A model generated the notes under the pieces. That model worked only from the letters and a program-made list of their open reading frames with translations. It was not told where the DNA came from and ran no database searches. A program made the position numbers and the translations under genes. A stretch of DNA of 64,000 bases from Atopsyche davidsoni (lineage: Eukaryota; Arthropoda; Insecta; Trichoptera; Hydrobiosidae): the NCBI GenBank assembly GCA_022113835.1, contig JAILWY010000010.1, positions 9,261,001 to 9,325,000 on the forward strand. Direction: 5' to 3'. Positions 52,753-64,000 of the stretch are shown here, piece after piece. Positions within the stretch are counted from its first letter, which is position 1. Each line of letters opens with the position of its first letter.

Positions 52753-53479
52753 CATTAGTTAAATACAAAAACATAATGTTTTTTACTTAGAAGTATGTAC
52801 AATAAATATATCATGAAGTATATAGAACCAGCAGTGGATCTTTTAAAGAAACATATCCTGAAAAACAATAGTTTTGATGTTCAGAAAAAAATTATTACAT
52901 ATGAAATATGGTATTAACTTGAGCACAATGAATGAACTACATATCTCTACGAACAAGCCCTTATTGTAAGAGTACTGACTGCAAGCCGGGCTCTGGGTGA
53001 TGTTCTGTTTAAACCAGATGAATAGCGAAAAAGGATGTTATAAAATATTAAAAACTTTCATAATAGAAACTGAGATAAAAAGCCCTGAGCTTCAATATGG
53101 CATCGTTCTTTCTCAATTCGACATGTTAGACCAGAAAAAGTTCAGTTAATGTTTATATTCTTTTATTTACATAAAAAAATACAAATAGTTTTAAAACAAT
53201 CTATATTTATTAGTACAATTTTAATTTTTCACAATTTTAGACAAGCTTAGTATAAATTTGGAGCTATATTCACTCTTCTGTTATCCATATATTTTTCATT
53301 ATTTTGTCATTGTTCAATCAAATAAACGGTGAAAGAATATCTTTAAACAGACATCAGAGCAGTGAAAAAAAAGAATTTGTTAATATCAGTTTAAACTTTT
53401 GAAATATCACGGGTATTAACGTTTGAATCTAGTTTTTCATTATTAAAAACTGAAAAAAAAACTATTAATTATTAAGTCT

Positions 53480-53653
53480 ATGGATATGAACCTCCGTATC
53501 TTTAATTTGCTGGTGCGTAAATATCACCACCACAGCATTTTCCACGAGCGGCCATACAAACCGCACTGCAAATTGCACACCAGTGTTGCGCTTCGTGCTC
53601 ATTTAATTGTAACCTATACGTCATTTAATACAACAGCCAGCTGCTATTATTAA
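53480..53653 (+). other. Small plus-strand frame overlapping a Cys-rich minus frame
   Basis: ATG-led, 57 codons (begins MDMNLRIFNLLVRKYHHHS). It lies in a compact GC-richer island, exactly where the minus strand is also open. Only one of the two can be meaningful, and the whole block may be a dispersed repeat. Confidence 0.2.
53502..53624 (-). other. Small Cys-rich open frame
   Basis: Minus-strand ATG at 53624 opens 40 codons. The C-terminal part, starting HWCAICSAVCMAARGKCC, has five Cys in a C-x2-C-x3-C-x6-CC pattern and ends APAN before TAA. There is no signal peptide in the frame, so a secreted peptide would need an upstream exon; a TATAG acceptor-like site lies 10 bases into the frame. 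GC content here is about twice the background. It could be a terminal exon of a small Cys-rich peptide gene or part of an interspersed repeat. Confidence 0.3.
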
Positions 53654-54598
53654 TGATCAAGTTCTATAAAACATTACTATGCAAAAACTAAATGTAATGT
53701 GGTTAAAAATCCATTCATAATCATTCCTTTAACAGAAAATTTAATAATATATTACTTATTATTTTTTTAATAAACTTGAAAATCCAGATGTCCGAACATA
53801 GTGATATGATTTTTAAGTCACTAGTTAGTGAAAGTGTATTTTTAAATTTATTAAGTAACTATCTGTCAAGATATAAATATCATCTGTATGTACAAATATT
53901 TCAAATTAAAAAAAATTATAAATAAAATACAGCCCAATATCATAAAAAATGCTGATATCAATTTTCTATGAAAAGCTGCATACAATGGCTAAGGAGAAAA
54001 GAAACTAAGCTTTGCGTTATTAAAAACTTTATGCAAGTCTCAGGTACTTTTTGTGGGTTATTTTGAATAATTTCACATTCAACCAGTTCAGTGTGATCAT
54101 CGTAAATATTATTGATTGCATGTTTATATTTGTCTTATGAAATTCAATAACATGGTTACTAATTGTGTTCAATTCGATTATAAAATAAAATTCTTTAAAA
54201 TTTCAAAGTAAAATGAATTTTACTTTTTTCATTAAAAATCAAGAATGACCTTAAATATATATTAAAGAATGTCATTTCAATAATTTTAATATAAAAAGTT
54301 CATATTGATGCTAAGTAATCTTTACTTATAATCATACAAAAAAATGTGAAGAGATGTACAGGAAATCTTTCACCTTGCATAACTTTAAAGATATATAATT
54401 AGAGTTAAATACACACATTGATGTACCCAATTGTATTATATTCTAATACTTATTTGTTCACACTTGACCTTTATAAATTTTACTAACAGTTTTATTGTAC
54501 AGTAAAAACAAATTACATATAAATATTTAACAATTTATGAACTTTTTAAATATTTTTTCTTTGTTTATTCGCTGTGCAACCTGAAACTCTATTCTCCA

Positions 54599-54755
54599 AA
54601 TGCCTCTCCTCACAGGAGATTAGTGACCTTTCCACTGAACATATGTTTGTCCTCAGCCAGTCTTACTAATTCGGCCGAATCCCAACCACTGACGTGAATT
54701 CCGCATCCACGTTAGTTTCCTCCTTCCGATGACTTTGTTTCCTTCGAGACATATA
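54599..54755 (-). repeat. Dispersed repeat fragment, copy 2 (LINE-like C-terminus)
   Basis: Shares with 205-387 the blocks CAGTCTTACTAATTCGGCCG, CCACTGACGTGAATTC and GCATCCACGTTAGTTTCC. On the minus strand it encodes AELVRLAEDKHMFSGKVTN, the same peptide as copy 1, with a frame break before it and a stop after. It also contains the TGCCTCTCCTCA edge shared with copy 3. Confidence 0.7.
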
Positions 54756-54973
54756 AGGTAGGGAAAATTTCCACTTATTATATTCTTATACAATAACCGT
54801 TTTTAGTATTTTTTATATTTTGTTTTACTAACGTGTCAGTACTATTGCTCGTAAATTGACAACAAATATTACTGTTGTAAAATATTTCAAGCCGGATCTT
54901 TAAATTTATACGTAAGAACTTAAATTCAAATAGAAAACTGTAGTCTTGGGTTCTCAAAATCAAAAATTGCATT

Positions 54974-54975
<2 letters not shown>

Positions 54976-55037
<62 letters not shown>
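54976..55037. repeat. (TA)n microsatellite
   Basis: About 62 bases of uninterrupted TA. Confidence 0.97.
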
Positions 55038-55039
<2 letters not shown>

Positions 55040-55097
55040 TATATACTCGTATGTACAAATGTATTAATGCTTTGGGTTACACGTTGCCAAAGACGCT

Positions 55098-55410
55098 TTA
55101 GAGTTTTGATTCAAATAAAGTGTAATGCCGTAGGAGTCTGGCGTACAATATTCTGAAGTTGGCCAGTATGGAAGGTTCTGTATAGAGCGAGGTGGGTGGT
55201 TCATACCCCGAGGCGCGGCGGTTGCTCTTTTGAACAATGTACCGCAAAATCGTACTTGATACCATTGTGACTACCCAGCAAGACAGGCTACGCAAGCTGG
55301 CTAACTTTTATAAGAGCACCCTGAGTGTGCGCCGGAGAATACTTGATGAACATCTACCATCCTTGAAACGAAGTCGCAAAAGCTTATATAAAAATATCAA
55401 AAAGATATGA
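55098..55410. other. Island open on both strands, probable repeat or small exon
   Basis: Plus strand: ATG at 55237 opens 57 codons (begins MYRKIVLDTIVTTQQDRLRK, ends in a Lys/Arg-rich tail) to 55410. Minus strand: ATG at 55265 opens 55 codons, including ASGYEPPTSLYTEPSILANF, to 55098. The frames overlap by only about 29 bases, so both could exist. GC is raised compared with the flanks. Neither is recognised; a transposable-element remnant is likely. Confidence 0.3.
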
Positions 55411-56385
55411 AAAATACAAACATAAGTCATATGTATATATTCATTTTCTGTTTTAAATGGAATCATACATTTTTAAGCCGTTTTTTTTATTTATACTTGA
55501 ATTTTAAAGAAGATCATTTAAAAATAACAAGTAGACAATAATTTGTCTTGAGGTTGTTGTTTGGGATATATAAATAGCATTAATAATGTGACGGTGTCAA
55601 ATAGAGCATAGACTTTTTATTTTCACATTACTGCAAATTTTTCTAATGGCTATAATAGCCCAGTAATAATATTCTTTTGGTCTCAACAAAACTCAAATGT
55701 AAATTTAGCTATTTCAGAGCTACATATTCATAGATCCACGTTTCACATTGTAATAATATACTTTCTGAATATAAAACATAAACGGTTTTTTATTCCGCGT
55801 TTTTTATCACGCGGTCCCAAAATTATACACTCATTTCTCACCTTCCTTAATATACAGAATACAACAGAGGTTTTAAAACATTTTTAAGCATCGAAGCAAG
55901 GACAAGTTTTTTGAAGAATTACTCAAGATGTCTCTCATTTTTAAATTACAATTTGACATTGTTTATTCACTCAGATACTTTTTTCAATTACGAACTGAGA
56001 TGGTATGGGGAATAAAGTGGATACATCTGCAAATATCTAAAAGATTATGTTAGCTCATGTGGTGAAAAAAATCTAATATATATATATTTGTATTAAAATA
56101 AGTAAATGTTTATAATTTTTTCAACATTTATTAGCTTTAATGAGTTTGATGTGTGAATAAGAATAAATTCTTTTAAATAAGAATTAAATGTATTCTGTAT
56201 TTTTAAGCACGTGTATCCCATGCTAAAATATTGTAATATGACTTATAGTGTAATGTTGGTTCGATAATAGGTAACGGCAACGCCGTGGATTTCGGCGGGC
56301 CACCGTTTTGACACGACAGGACTTCAGGCCTACCTTGGCGTTTGCAGAATTCGATTATTTTTACTTCGACCACTTATTTTCTTAC

Positions 56386-56483
56386 CGCGGGGGGCCATTA
56401 CCCCGCGCCCCCGCCCCGACCCTGCACGCGCTAACACCAGCTGCATTGCGGTGGTGGACGTTACCCGATCCTACCCTGTCCAT
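56386..56483 (-). CDS. Sh: Candidate Shaker alternative first coding exon B
   Basis: Minus-strand ATG at 56483 in a strong context (AACATGG) opens 32 codons, starting MDRVGSGNVHHRNAAG and ending in a Gly/Pro/Arg-rich stretch. It then leaves CG before a consensus donor (CCGCG, GTAAGA). Joining to the common exon gives Arg-SLPKL in frame. An in-frame TGA lies 18 bases upstream. The exon sits inside a GC-rich island (about 56270-56480) flanked by AT-rich DNA. If used, its intron to the common exon would be about 44.8 kb. The GC content keeps most frames open here, so the evidence rests on the start context, the upstream stop, the strong donor and the matching phase. Confidence 0.55.
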
Positions 56484-56489
56484 GTTTTC

Positions 56490-59400
56490 TATGTTTGATC
56501 AAATTAAATTGAGCAATGACTCATCCGACTCTTTAGTGACAAACAAAAGAGCTGTTTACTTTATAATTTAATATTACAACATGAAAACGTATAATATAAA
56601 ATATTAAAAACTACTCATGCTATATAAAACTACTAAACCTATTTTTTACATTTTTTCAAGTATGTTTTACATGGTTTTTTAATTAAAGACTCACAATCAA
56701 TAAAGCGTGTGTCTTGAGACACAAAAAGAGTCGATGAGTCATTTTTATTTATTTTTTAAATAATATTTTGTATGATTTTAAAAAGCACAAACCGTTTTGT
56801 CCTTATGTATTGTTGTTTAACTTTAAGCATAAATATTCTGATGTGAGCACATGTCTATCGTGAACGAGTTTGTTGATCACCTATCACTGAAATTAAAAGC
56901 TTCCTTAACATCACGTGTACATATAAACGCAATTGCTACAGCTCATACATGATCCACTTTATTGATTCCTCGCACAAACGTTTGATACTTATACGTTATA
57001 ATACTTTTTCATTCAAACACATTTCATTTATGTAAAAAATAGATACACTATAATGAACTATACGGTTCCTGAATGAGTGATGTATATATTTTTTAAAATA
57101 TTTAATGAAAATCCTAATATTCTTTAAATATATGAATAAATATTCAATTTATATTAAATTAAATAGTTTATTTCTCTGTTATTATTTTTTTAAATCAATA
57201 TTGTTAAAAAAATGTTTTTTCTACTCTACATATTCTTAAATAAAATAAAAATTTCTTAAATAGTTCACGAATTATAAAATACCAAGAAAAAAATACGTTT
57301 TATCAGATACAATTTTTTGTCATCCTTATCAAATTTTCTTCTTGGTATAAATGTGTTTTTGTGCTCCTAAACGATGTTGGGGTGAACTTGCTACATGTAG
57401 TTTGTTTGATAAACTTACTTAACCTGGAAAAACTATCGTTAACCGCGATCAGCTGATCAGGATTTATTTGTAACGGAAAGAATTTAGGAGTTCCCCGCTT
57501 GGCTTTATTTATTTCTTTCTCGTAGAGGTTGACATATGGAACGTCATATTTTCAGTTTATTTTATTATAGATTATTTATTTAGTATTTTATTTTATTCAA
57601 TCTTGGTTTAATTTCAGATCGAATTTAAGAACATATTACAATGGTTTAAAAATATCAAAGCTGAGATATGGTCTACATTTATGGATTTTGAATCCCCGTT
57701 GAATTTAACGTTTTATATATTTAGATTGTGTTTTATTGAACAAAATATCTTTTTATGAACTTAGTAACTAAACCTTAATTAATAGTTAGATTTTTAAATT
57801 TCCATATTAAATTTGAAATCTAGTACTAAAATATAAAATATAAAAACCCTCTCTGGTCTAATAGAAAACTTTTAACAAAATAATGTATTTTTAAACTTTA
57901 AATATGTATTAAATGCAATTCGTTTCTAATTCTGTTATATTTAGCTACTTAATAAGTTATTTTTATAAAATAAAAGTTTAATATTTATCTATACATGAAA
58001 AACAACCGATTAATATTTCATCGCATTTTTATCTTAACGCACTTTCTCCAGAAAGCAGTATTCTCATTGTTGTGTTTTCGATTGATAGTCTTTTTTATAT
58101 ATCTTTCAGATAGGCCTACATGCACGTTGCACGATAGTCTTCTAGGAAAATATATATTTTTAGTTATGTTTTATTGTGACTGTAGTGTTTTCGATACAAT
58201 TATTCTGATACAATAATAAAATGAGATCCAAAGCATCTGTGTACCAACATATCAAAACAATATCTTATTTTTTGTGTTGTTCTTCAAATTTGAGCAACCA
58301 ATTTTGTACCCTATGGGTAAAGTGAAAGATTATATTATAATATATATTGTATCTCAGAAGTTTTCATTGTATAGTCATACTTCAGTGGATTGGTAACTAA
58401 TCAAAACAGAGTATTCTACTGCACATATTAAATTTCTAACTAAACCAAACCAAATTTCTAAAATTGACAAACAATGATATAAAAACGTCTGAATCATCAA
58501 TTATTCTCCATTCATATGATTTAAGATTTTGTTTAATAGCAACGTAAAATATATTTGATTTGATTTTTATATTTTGAGTTAGAATCGTGGTACCGATAAT
58601 ATGTTCATTTGTATATATCTTATCACTGCCAATTCACTAAATTTGTTAAATGTGTACCGCATCCTCTTTCCAAATATTTTGGTAAAAGCACCACATCGGT
58701 TCTGTACTCCAAAGACTTCCGAGGCCACAAAGTTAAACCTTAATATTTCTAAATTATCCTTACTTAAATATGTTTTCTAAAAATGTAAATATTCTCATAT
58801 TTATAATTTTTAATGACCTTTGATTTTAAGGTGTCATAAATTATAAAATGTGTTTTTTTTTAACCTGTATTATCACTTGCAATATTGACAATAATACGTG
58901 ATTTTAACAGATATCATAATCACTGGTCTGTTTGTTTCTGTTGAAAAATCTAAATCTAAAGCAAAAGCCATGAATTTGTTTTTTTAATTAACAAGAAAAA
59001 AAATTCAATAATTTAGTCTCTTTTTTGTCAAAATATGCATGAAACAATTAATATCAGAATCAAATAATCAGTAAAATTAATCAGGTTTAAATGTTACTTC
59101 ACATTCAACTAGTTTGGAGTAGTTGACAATATATTTGAAAATTAGCATTTATTTTACCAATAATTATAAGTTAAAATGTTATGGGTTATGGGGAAAGAAA
59201 TTTCAGGATAAATCCTAGAGAATTTTATTCACGATAAGCGATTTATGTGTTAAGTACATCGATTCAGCACTTATACGGTATTTATTCTTGCTCAGTTACA
59301 GTGACGCAGTAGTTAAATAAGCAGAAAGCACCAAATTGCTCTAGACGTGGAAAATCAAGCAACGTGCCCCTTATATAAATTGAATACTACATAGTTAGGG

Positions 59401-60740
59401 CGTCAAGTTTTTCTCGACTAGGACATGGAAAAACTTTAAGAAAATATTTAAACTTTTGAAAGTTCTTATTTGTTAAACTAGCATAACTAAATAAAATTCT
59501 TATAGACTTTTCAGCGACTCAGCTTTTTAATATGTCATACATATAATTTCTCATTTAAATCACTTAAATTAAAAGTTTAAATGGCAATTTCAACTGAACT
59601 TCTATAAGAGCTGTATAAAATCGGGAGTGTTTTTACAGTGAAAGGGGAGAGTATGCAATTGACAATAATTTATTCATTTAAATTTCTTGCTCAGAAAAAC
59701 CCCACTAAGCGCAAAAATATAAATATTAATGTCGTCCTTAAATGTCTTGTCCTTTATTAGCTTGATATGAAAAAGAATTATACCTTAAATAAATGTGATG
59801 CTTAGCATGCAAATTTTCCTACGCTAAAATAATATGCAAACTGAGGCCTCGGTGCTTAAGGGTGTATTATTTTCCATTGCTCCAACTACACTTTTACATT
59901 TCATTGTCTACCTACAGATTTTATTTGCAGCTAACTTGAAAGTTCACAGAAAGTAGAGCAGCTAGATTTAGGATCAATGTTTTGTGTGTTTGTAAAATTA
60001 GGTCGTTAATAATACGTACGTTGATATCGCGTCGGAATGAATTATACGTTTTCTTGTTTGTAAAATTTGACTCCAAAGCAAAAAGTTCGAACCAATTCAA
60101 CAAGATTGAATTTTAATTATACAAAAAATTAGGAAAATAAATATGCTTTTTAAATTTTCGGGTTAAAGAATTTCAATACTTCAATGAATCTAAAAATAAA
60201 TAAAAACGAATATATAAAAATAATGTTCTGTTAGAACCATCAAAATCAATTACAACAATTAATTCAACTTACGCAGACTAGAAACCGCTTGTATCAGATT
60301 TTTCAAATTGTATGAGAAAAAATCTTTAGTTACAAATGTTAATTCTTTTTTTACTAATCAAGTAGAATTAATACGTATTTTTTAAATTATAAATATTAAT
60401 TGTGTAGATCAACAAAGTGTTTTAATTAATTTGTTATTAAAAATGTAACCATAAAACTCTTTGAATGTTTTAAATGTTTCAAATATATTTTTTTTAAACC
60501 ATAATAAAGCATGGAATTATCGACGAACACCGAACACATAAATAATCATTGATGCTTGTAAATTTCTCAACTCGTGTTATTTTTTAATGAGTAAGTAAAA
60601 CTCATAAAACAATGTATTGGAAAGCGTTTGATTGAAAACCAAATTTTTTACCAACTTTGTTTTTTATTTTATTTGACTGGTCTTTAAATTTGATTTTTTC
60701 AATTACTTTAAAAACCATAGTAGAATATTTACCACTTGTC
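56490..60740. other. AT-rich intronic DNA
   Basis: No exon recognised in about 4.2 kb upstream of candidate exon B, and no clear promoter. Confidence 0.5.
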
Positions 60741-60778
60741 TCTAGAGCCGTCTAGTAGAAAAATCCAATAAGTGAAAT

Positions 60779-60887
60779 TCAAGGAGACATGAAAGGACTG
60801 AAAACTTGGTCTGGACTGGTGCATACTGCGATGTCATTATGCGATAGAGCCTCCGCGAAACTCTCCCGGCTTTCCATATGCAGTTAA
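60779..60887. other. Compact island open on both strands
   Basis: Plus: ATG 60789 opens 32 codons (begins MKGLKTWSGLVHTAMSL). Minus: ATG 60877 opens 32 codons (begins MESRESFAEALSHNDIAVC). GC is raised between about 60750 and 60960. I suspect a copy of a dispersed repeat; this needs a genome-wide comparison. Confidence 0.3.
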
Positions 60888-61928
60888 AACGTGCTGCTGC
60901 CAGCTCTCAGCAATAAATGTACGAAGGAATCCTAATAAAAACCGCAAACTCTCGAGTTTCCACAGAGCGAAGATAAATTGATTTTTCTACATTTACAAAG
61001 TGCAGTAATGGATATAATATAAAAAGACATTGATATAATTGAAAGACGTAATCATTAGCTAATCGGTTTTTTTATAAAGTGTACTTTTTTATTTTGTGCT
61101 TTTTCAGAACAATTTAAATCGAAAAATAAAATATCGCATTATGCTTCCACGCACAGTCAAAAAATAATGTTAATTAATAGAGAAATACGCAATATCATCA
61201 ATTGCATTAAAAAAAAAAACAGTGATGATTTATAAGAGTCTTTGAAAACACGCTACCCATAATGGGATATACTTTATTTTTTATTACGAACCCATTTAAC
61301 AGTTAGTAAAGAAAATGTGTATACCTTCTTATAAGACGCATAAAAACTTATGTTTAGTAAAAATCAAATATAAGTCGATTAGGTCTGAATATCAACGCTA
61401 AAACTTAAACAATACAAGGCCTACTTGATATAAAAGCAGTTAGGAATATTTAATCATTTAATTTAATAGCTACCCATTAATAAATAAAGCATTCGTGACG
61501 AATTAACTTCGCCAAAAAGAAGTTCGAAGAAACATGCTGCTTAGTTATTAACGCGTTTTTGATATATGTACTTACCTTGAAATATTTTAGATGTATTCAA
61601 GAAACGAAAGAAATATTTGCCTCACAAAAATCACGAAGTATTTATGAGTTTGCTTTTTCTACTCGCTTAGTGAATAATGTTTGCTTTCGTTGATTGTAGT
61701 TCGAAGTAAAATATTTATTATTTTTTCATTCTCCAATAATAATACATATTTTAAACAATCCATAGTTGTATTATTTTTGCTTGTAGATAATTTTTGCATA
61801 GTTGACTTGATTGATTTGATGATGTTACGTATGTTTTTTTAATAATTATATCTTCGAGAAATGTTTTTGGAATGTTTACAATCAATTTTGATAAAATTAC
61901 CATACATCCAGTAGCATGAACAATCCAG

Positions 61929-61967
61929 TTTGTATGTTTTAAAGACAAACCCTTTAAAACATACAAA
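61929..61967. repeat. Perfect 16-bp hairpin with 7-base loop
   Basis: TTTGTATGTTTTAAAG, seven bases, then CTTTAAAACATACAAA. A perfect stem in either RNA strand. Confidence 0.9.
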
Positions 61968-62240
61968 TCAAAACTGTTGATTAACAATAATATGTTTAAA
62001 ATTTATGATCTGCAAATACCAAAATAACGATAATTTTTGCTATTAGAGATTTTAACATTCGAAGCCCTCGTCAAATCTAGTATCGTTTTGCATATTTGTT
62101 ACTTAATTATAAACTAATACAAATTAAACTTTTCTATCGTATAATATATTACACTACTTTCTCGGGAAAATACATTTTTACAATATTCAACTCTCAATTA
62201 TTTATATGAGTTTATCACACTAAAAGGCAACATCTAGTAT

Positions 62241-62477
62241 GTGGAAGTTAGAACACCTTTAGCTGCTGTGCCGAGAGCCTGCATTTATATGATGAAACAT
62301 CTGGTCTCGGCTTCCTTATCCCCTAAAGATCTTTGTACGGGGAAGCCAGAGCCTTGGCAGGCGGCCATGGAGGAAAAGAGGGACCTGTCCTATTTTGCAA
62401 GCTGCATGTTATTTAAAATCCGTACCAAGCGTGGCAACAGTTACGTGCATGCCTTGTTTGCAGTCTCGATGCATTAG
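62241..62477 (+). other. Unrecognised open frame in a GC-richer patch
   Basis: A 78-codon frame, GTG-led, with internal ATGs (for example MMKHLVSASLSPKDLCTG). Less AT-rich than the flanks. No family recognised; it may be an exon or a repeat remnant. Confidence 0.2.
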
Positions 62478-63378
62478 TTCCACGTCCTCTGAAAATATTC
62501 TGCAGCAAAACTGAGAATTTATCATGGCTTTATTGCATATTGCAAATTTTTGTTTGATTTTTTTCCTGATAAAATTTCTAATAGGCAAATATTTTACCAG
62601 TTATTTTTATATGCTATGTAAAATGGGAATTTTCGCGCTTGTGATGATCAGCATTTTTCATATATGTTAAATATTTGACGTATCGTTATTTTTGATGTTT
62701 TAGTGAATTAATAATGGATACACCTTATGAAATATGCACATTCGTGTTTAATTTTATGTATTTTTTTTAAATTTTGAAACATGATTTTACATTCTAAAAG
62801 AAAAAGTTAGTATTTTTTATATATAATATCTCTTAGTAAGCTCATTATTTAAATACTGCGAAGGTAATGATTGTTTTATTCATATACTTATTAAAAAATA
62901 AAATAAACGTGATTTATGGAAGCATTTCTTATTAAGTAACTTTTTGTATTTATCTGATTACTATATATACTTAAATTTAATAAAATGTAGTACTGTTTAT
63001 AACAATTGTTTTTTTTAAACACCGATTGAAAATGGCGTTCTCAGGGTGTTTTAGTTAAGGAGGTACCCTAAATTTTTATTGTTTTTTCATCTAAACCGAC
63101 TTTAGAAAGATCATCCATGTATCATATGTAACTGTTCCAACTTAATCAATATAAACAACAGTAAAACATTTTTAACATATTTTTTATTTAAAACTTCAAC
63201 AACAACAAAAAGATTCTAATTAAAAACGGAATATTATATTTGTCGTTGCATTTCACAGTCTATAAATACATATTAAGAAATTGCGGCTAACTTTTAATGC
63301 TACTAATATCTGCTATTGCAGAAAACATTGTATGGATATCATAAAAAGTTTAAATTGTATTGTTATAACAAAGTTAGG

Positions 63379-63504
63379 TTATTATTTATGTGATTAGGCA
63401 CATTAGTTCATATATAGAAGATGATTTCAGAGAAACTCTCAGAAAAATATTTGAAATCATCTTCTATATATGAACTAATGTGCCTAATCATATAAGTAAT
63501 AATA
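63379..63504. repeat. Long near-perfect inverted repeat (about 50-base arms)
   Basis: The left arm ends TTCATATATAGAAGATGATT and the right arm starts GAAATCATCTTCTATATATG. The inner 40 or so bases pair perfectly, including TGATTAGGCACATTAG with its complement, and the outer part has a few mismatches. The loop is about 20 bases and itself contains GAGA-AAC-TCTC. Either strand would fold into a long double-stranded RNA hairpin. Confidence 0.9.
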
Positions 63505-63765
63505 TGATAAACCCGTAATGGGTAATAAATGCGCATCTGATTGACGTCCAATCCAAAAAATAAGACATACGTATAGTTAGGTTATGTTTTTAAAACCACT
63601 TGTGATGGTACTAACACTTATTTATCAATTACAAAGCGCTGAACTAAACTATTTAAAAAAAAATCATTGTTAAATTGACAAATTATAATTGAAAATTGTT
63701 TAAAAATAAATAGAAACAATTAATAGTAGCAATAAAGAAGAAAAAATCTATAGATTGATTTCTTC

Positions 63766-63835
63766 ATCAAGTGCCTCTCCTCAGAGAAGGTCGGCGACCA
63801 TTTCACTGTGCATATACTCATGCTGTGCTAGTGTT
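63766..63835 (-). repeat. Dispersed repeat fragment, copy 3 (truncated)
   Basis: AGTGCCTCTCCTCAGAGAAG and GGCGACCATTTCACTG match the edge of copies 1 and 2; the similarity fades after about 50 bases. A truncated member of the same family. Confidence 0.55.
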
Positions 63836-64000
63836 CAGGGTTTTTAAAGCAGAAAATAGTGAAGTGAGTCCCCGAGTCCTTCTACACCTCAGTTTTATAT
63901 TGGAAGGAAAAGTCTGCGTATTGCTGCTGCTCAATAGCACGATTATAACAAATAGTAATGTACAAATACAATAAAACTGTTTTAATTCGGAAAAATATCA

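Overview
The window looks like a piece of an insect nuclear genome. It is very AT-rich (roughly three quarters A+T by eye), scattered with microsatellites, and has short GC-rich islands. Lepidoptera is my guess from overall character; it is not proven. No bacterial gene organisation, rRNA, tRNA or CRISPR array was seen.

The only gene identified with certainty is Shaker (Sh), the voltage-gated Kv1 potassium channel, on the minus strand. Three consecutive coding exons (11611-11488, 10142-10039, 9109-8948) join in frame with consensus splice sites. They encode the conserved [10 protein letters not shown] stretch and essentially the whole T1 tetramerisation domain, ending in [12 protein letters not shown]. 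The membrane part of the channel (EDEGF linker, S1-S6, pore) is not in the window and must lie beyond the left edge, across an intron of at least 8.9 kb. Everything to the right of 11611 would then be 5' intron and alternative promoter territory of the same gene.

The common exon starts with a single base that must complete a split codon, so any upstream coding first exon must end with two leftover bases. Using that phase rule I read several candidate alternative first exons on the minus strand: 27539-27466 (best), 56483-56386, 40498-40407, 39272-39202 and 13164-13121, with weaker ones at 32295-32210 and 17965-17928. The one at 13164 lies below an apparent Inr plus DPE core promoter with exact spacing. 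If these are real, the window is a promoter-choice array giving the channel different cytoplasmic N-termini.

Other layout: positions 1-8947 are the downstream intron, with one LINE-like repeat fragment. 11612-64000 is mostly AT-rich intron. It carries GC islands (including a CpG-island-like block at 32.3-32.8 kb and a CRE/CCAAT/TATA promoter-like array at 43.3 kb), a strong recursive-splice-site candidate at 52731, three fragments of one dispersed repeat, several compact islands open on both strands (53.5, 55.2 and 60.8 kb; probably repeats or small exons), long (TA)n tracts, a GC-rich minisatellite at 18.1 kb, a C9-T-G12 tract at 10.5 kb and a 50-bp-arm hairpin at 63.4 kb. Most longer open frames are products of composition.
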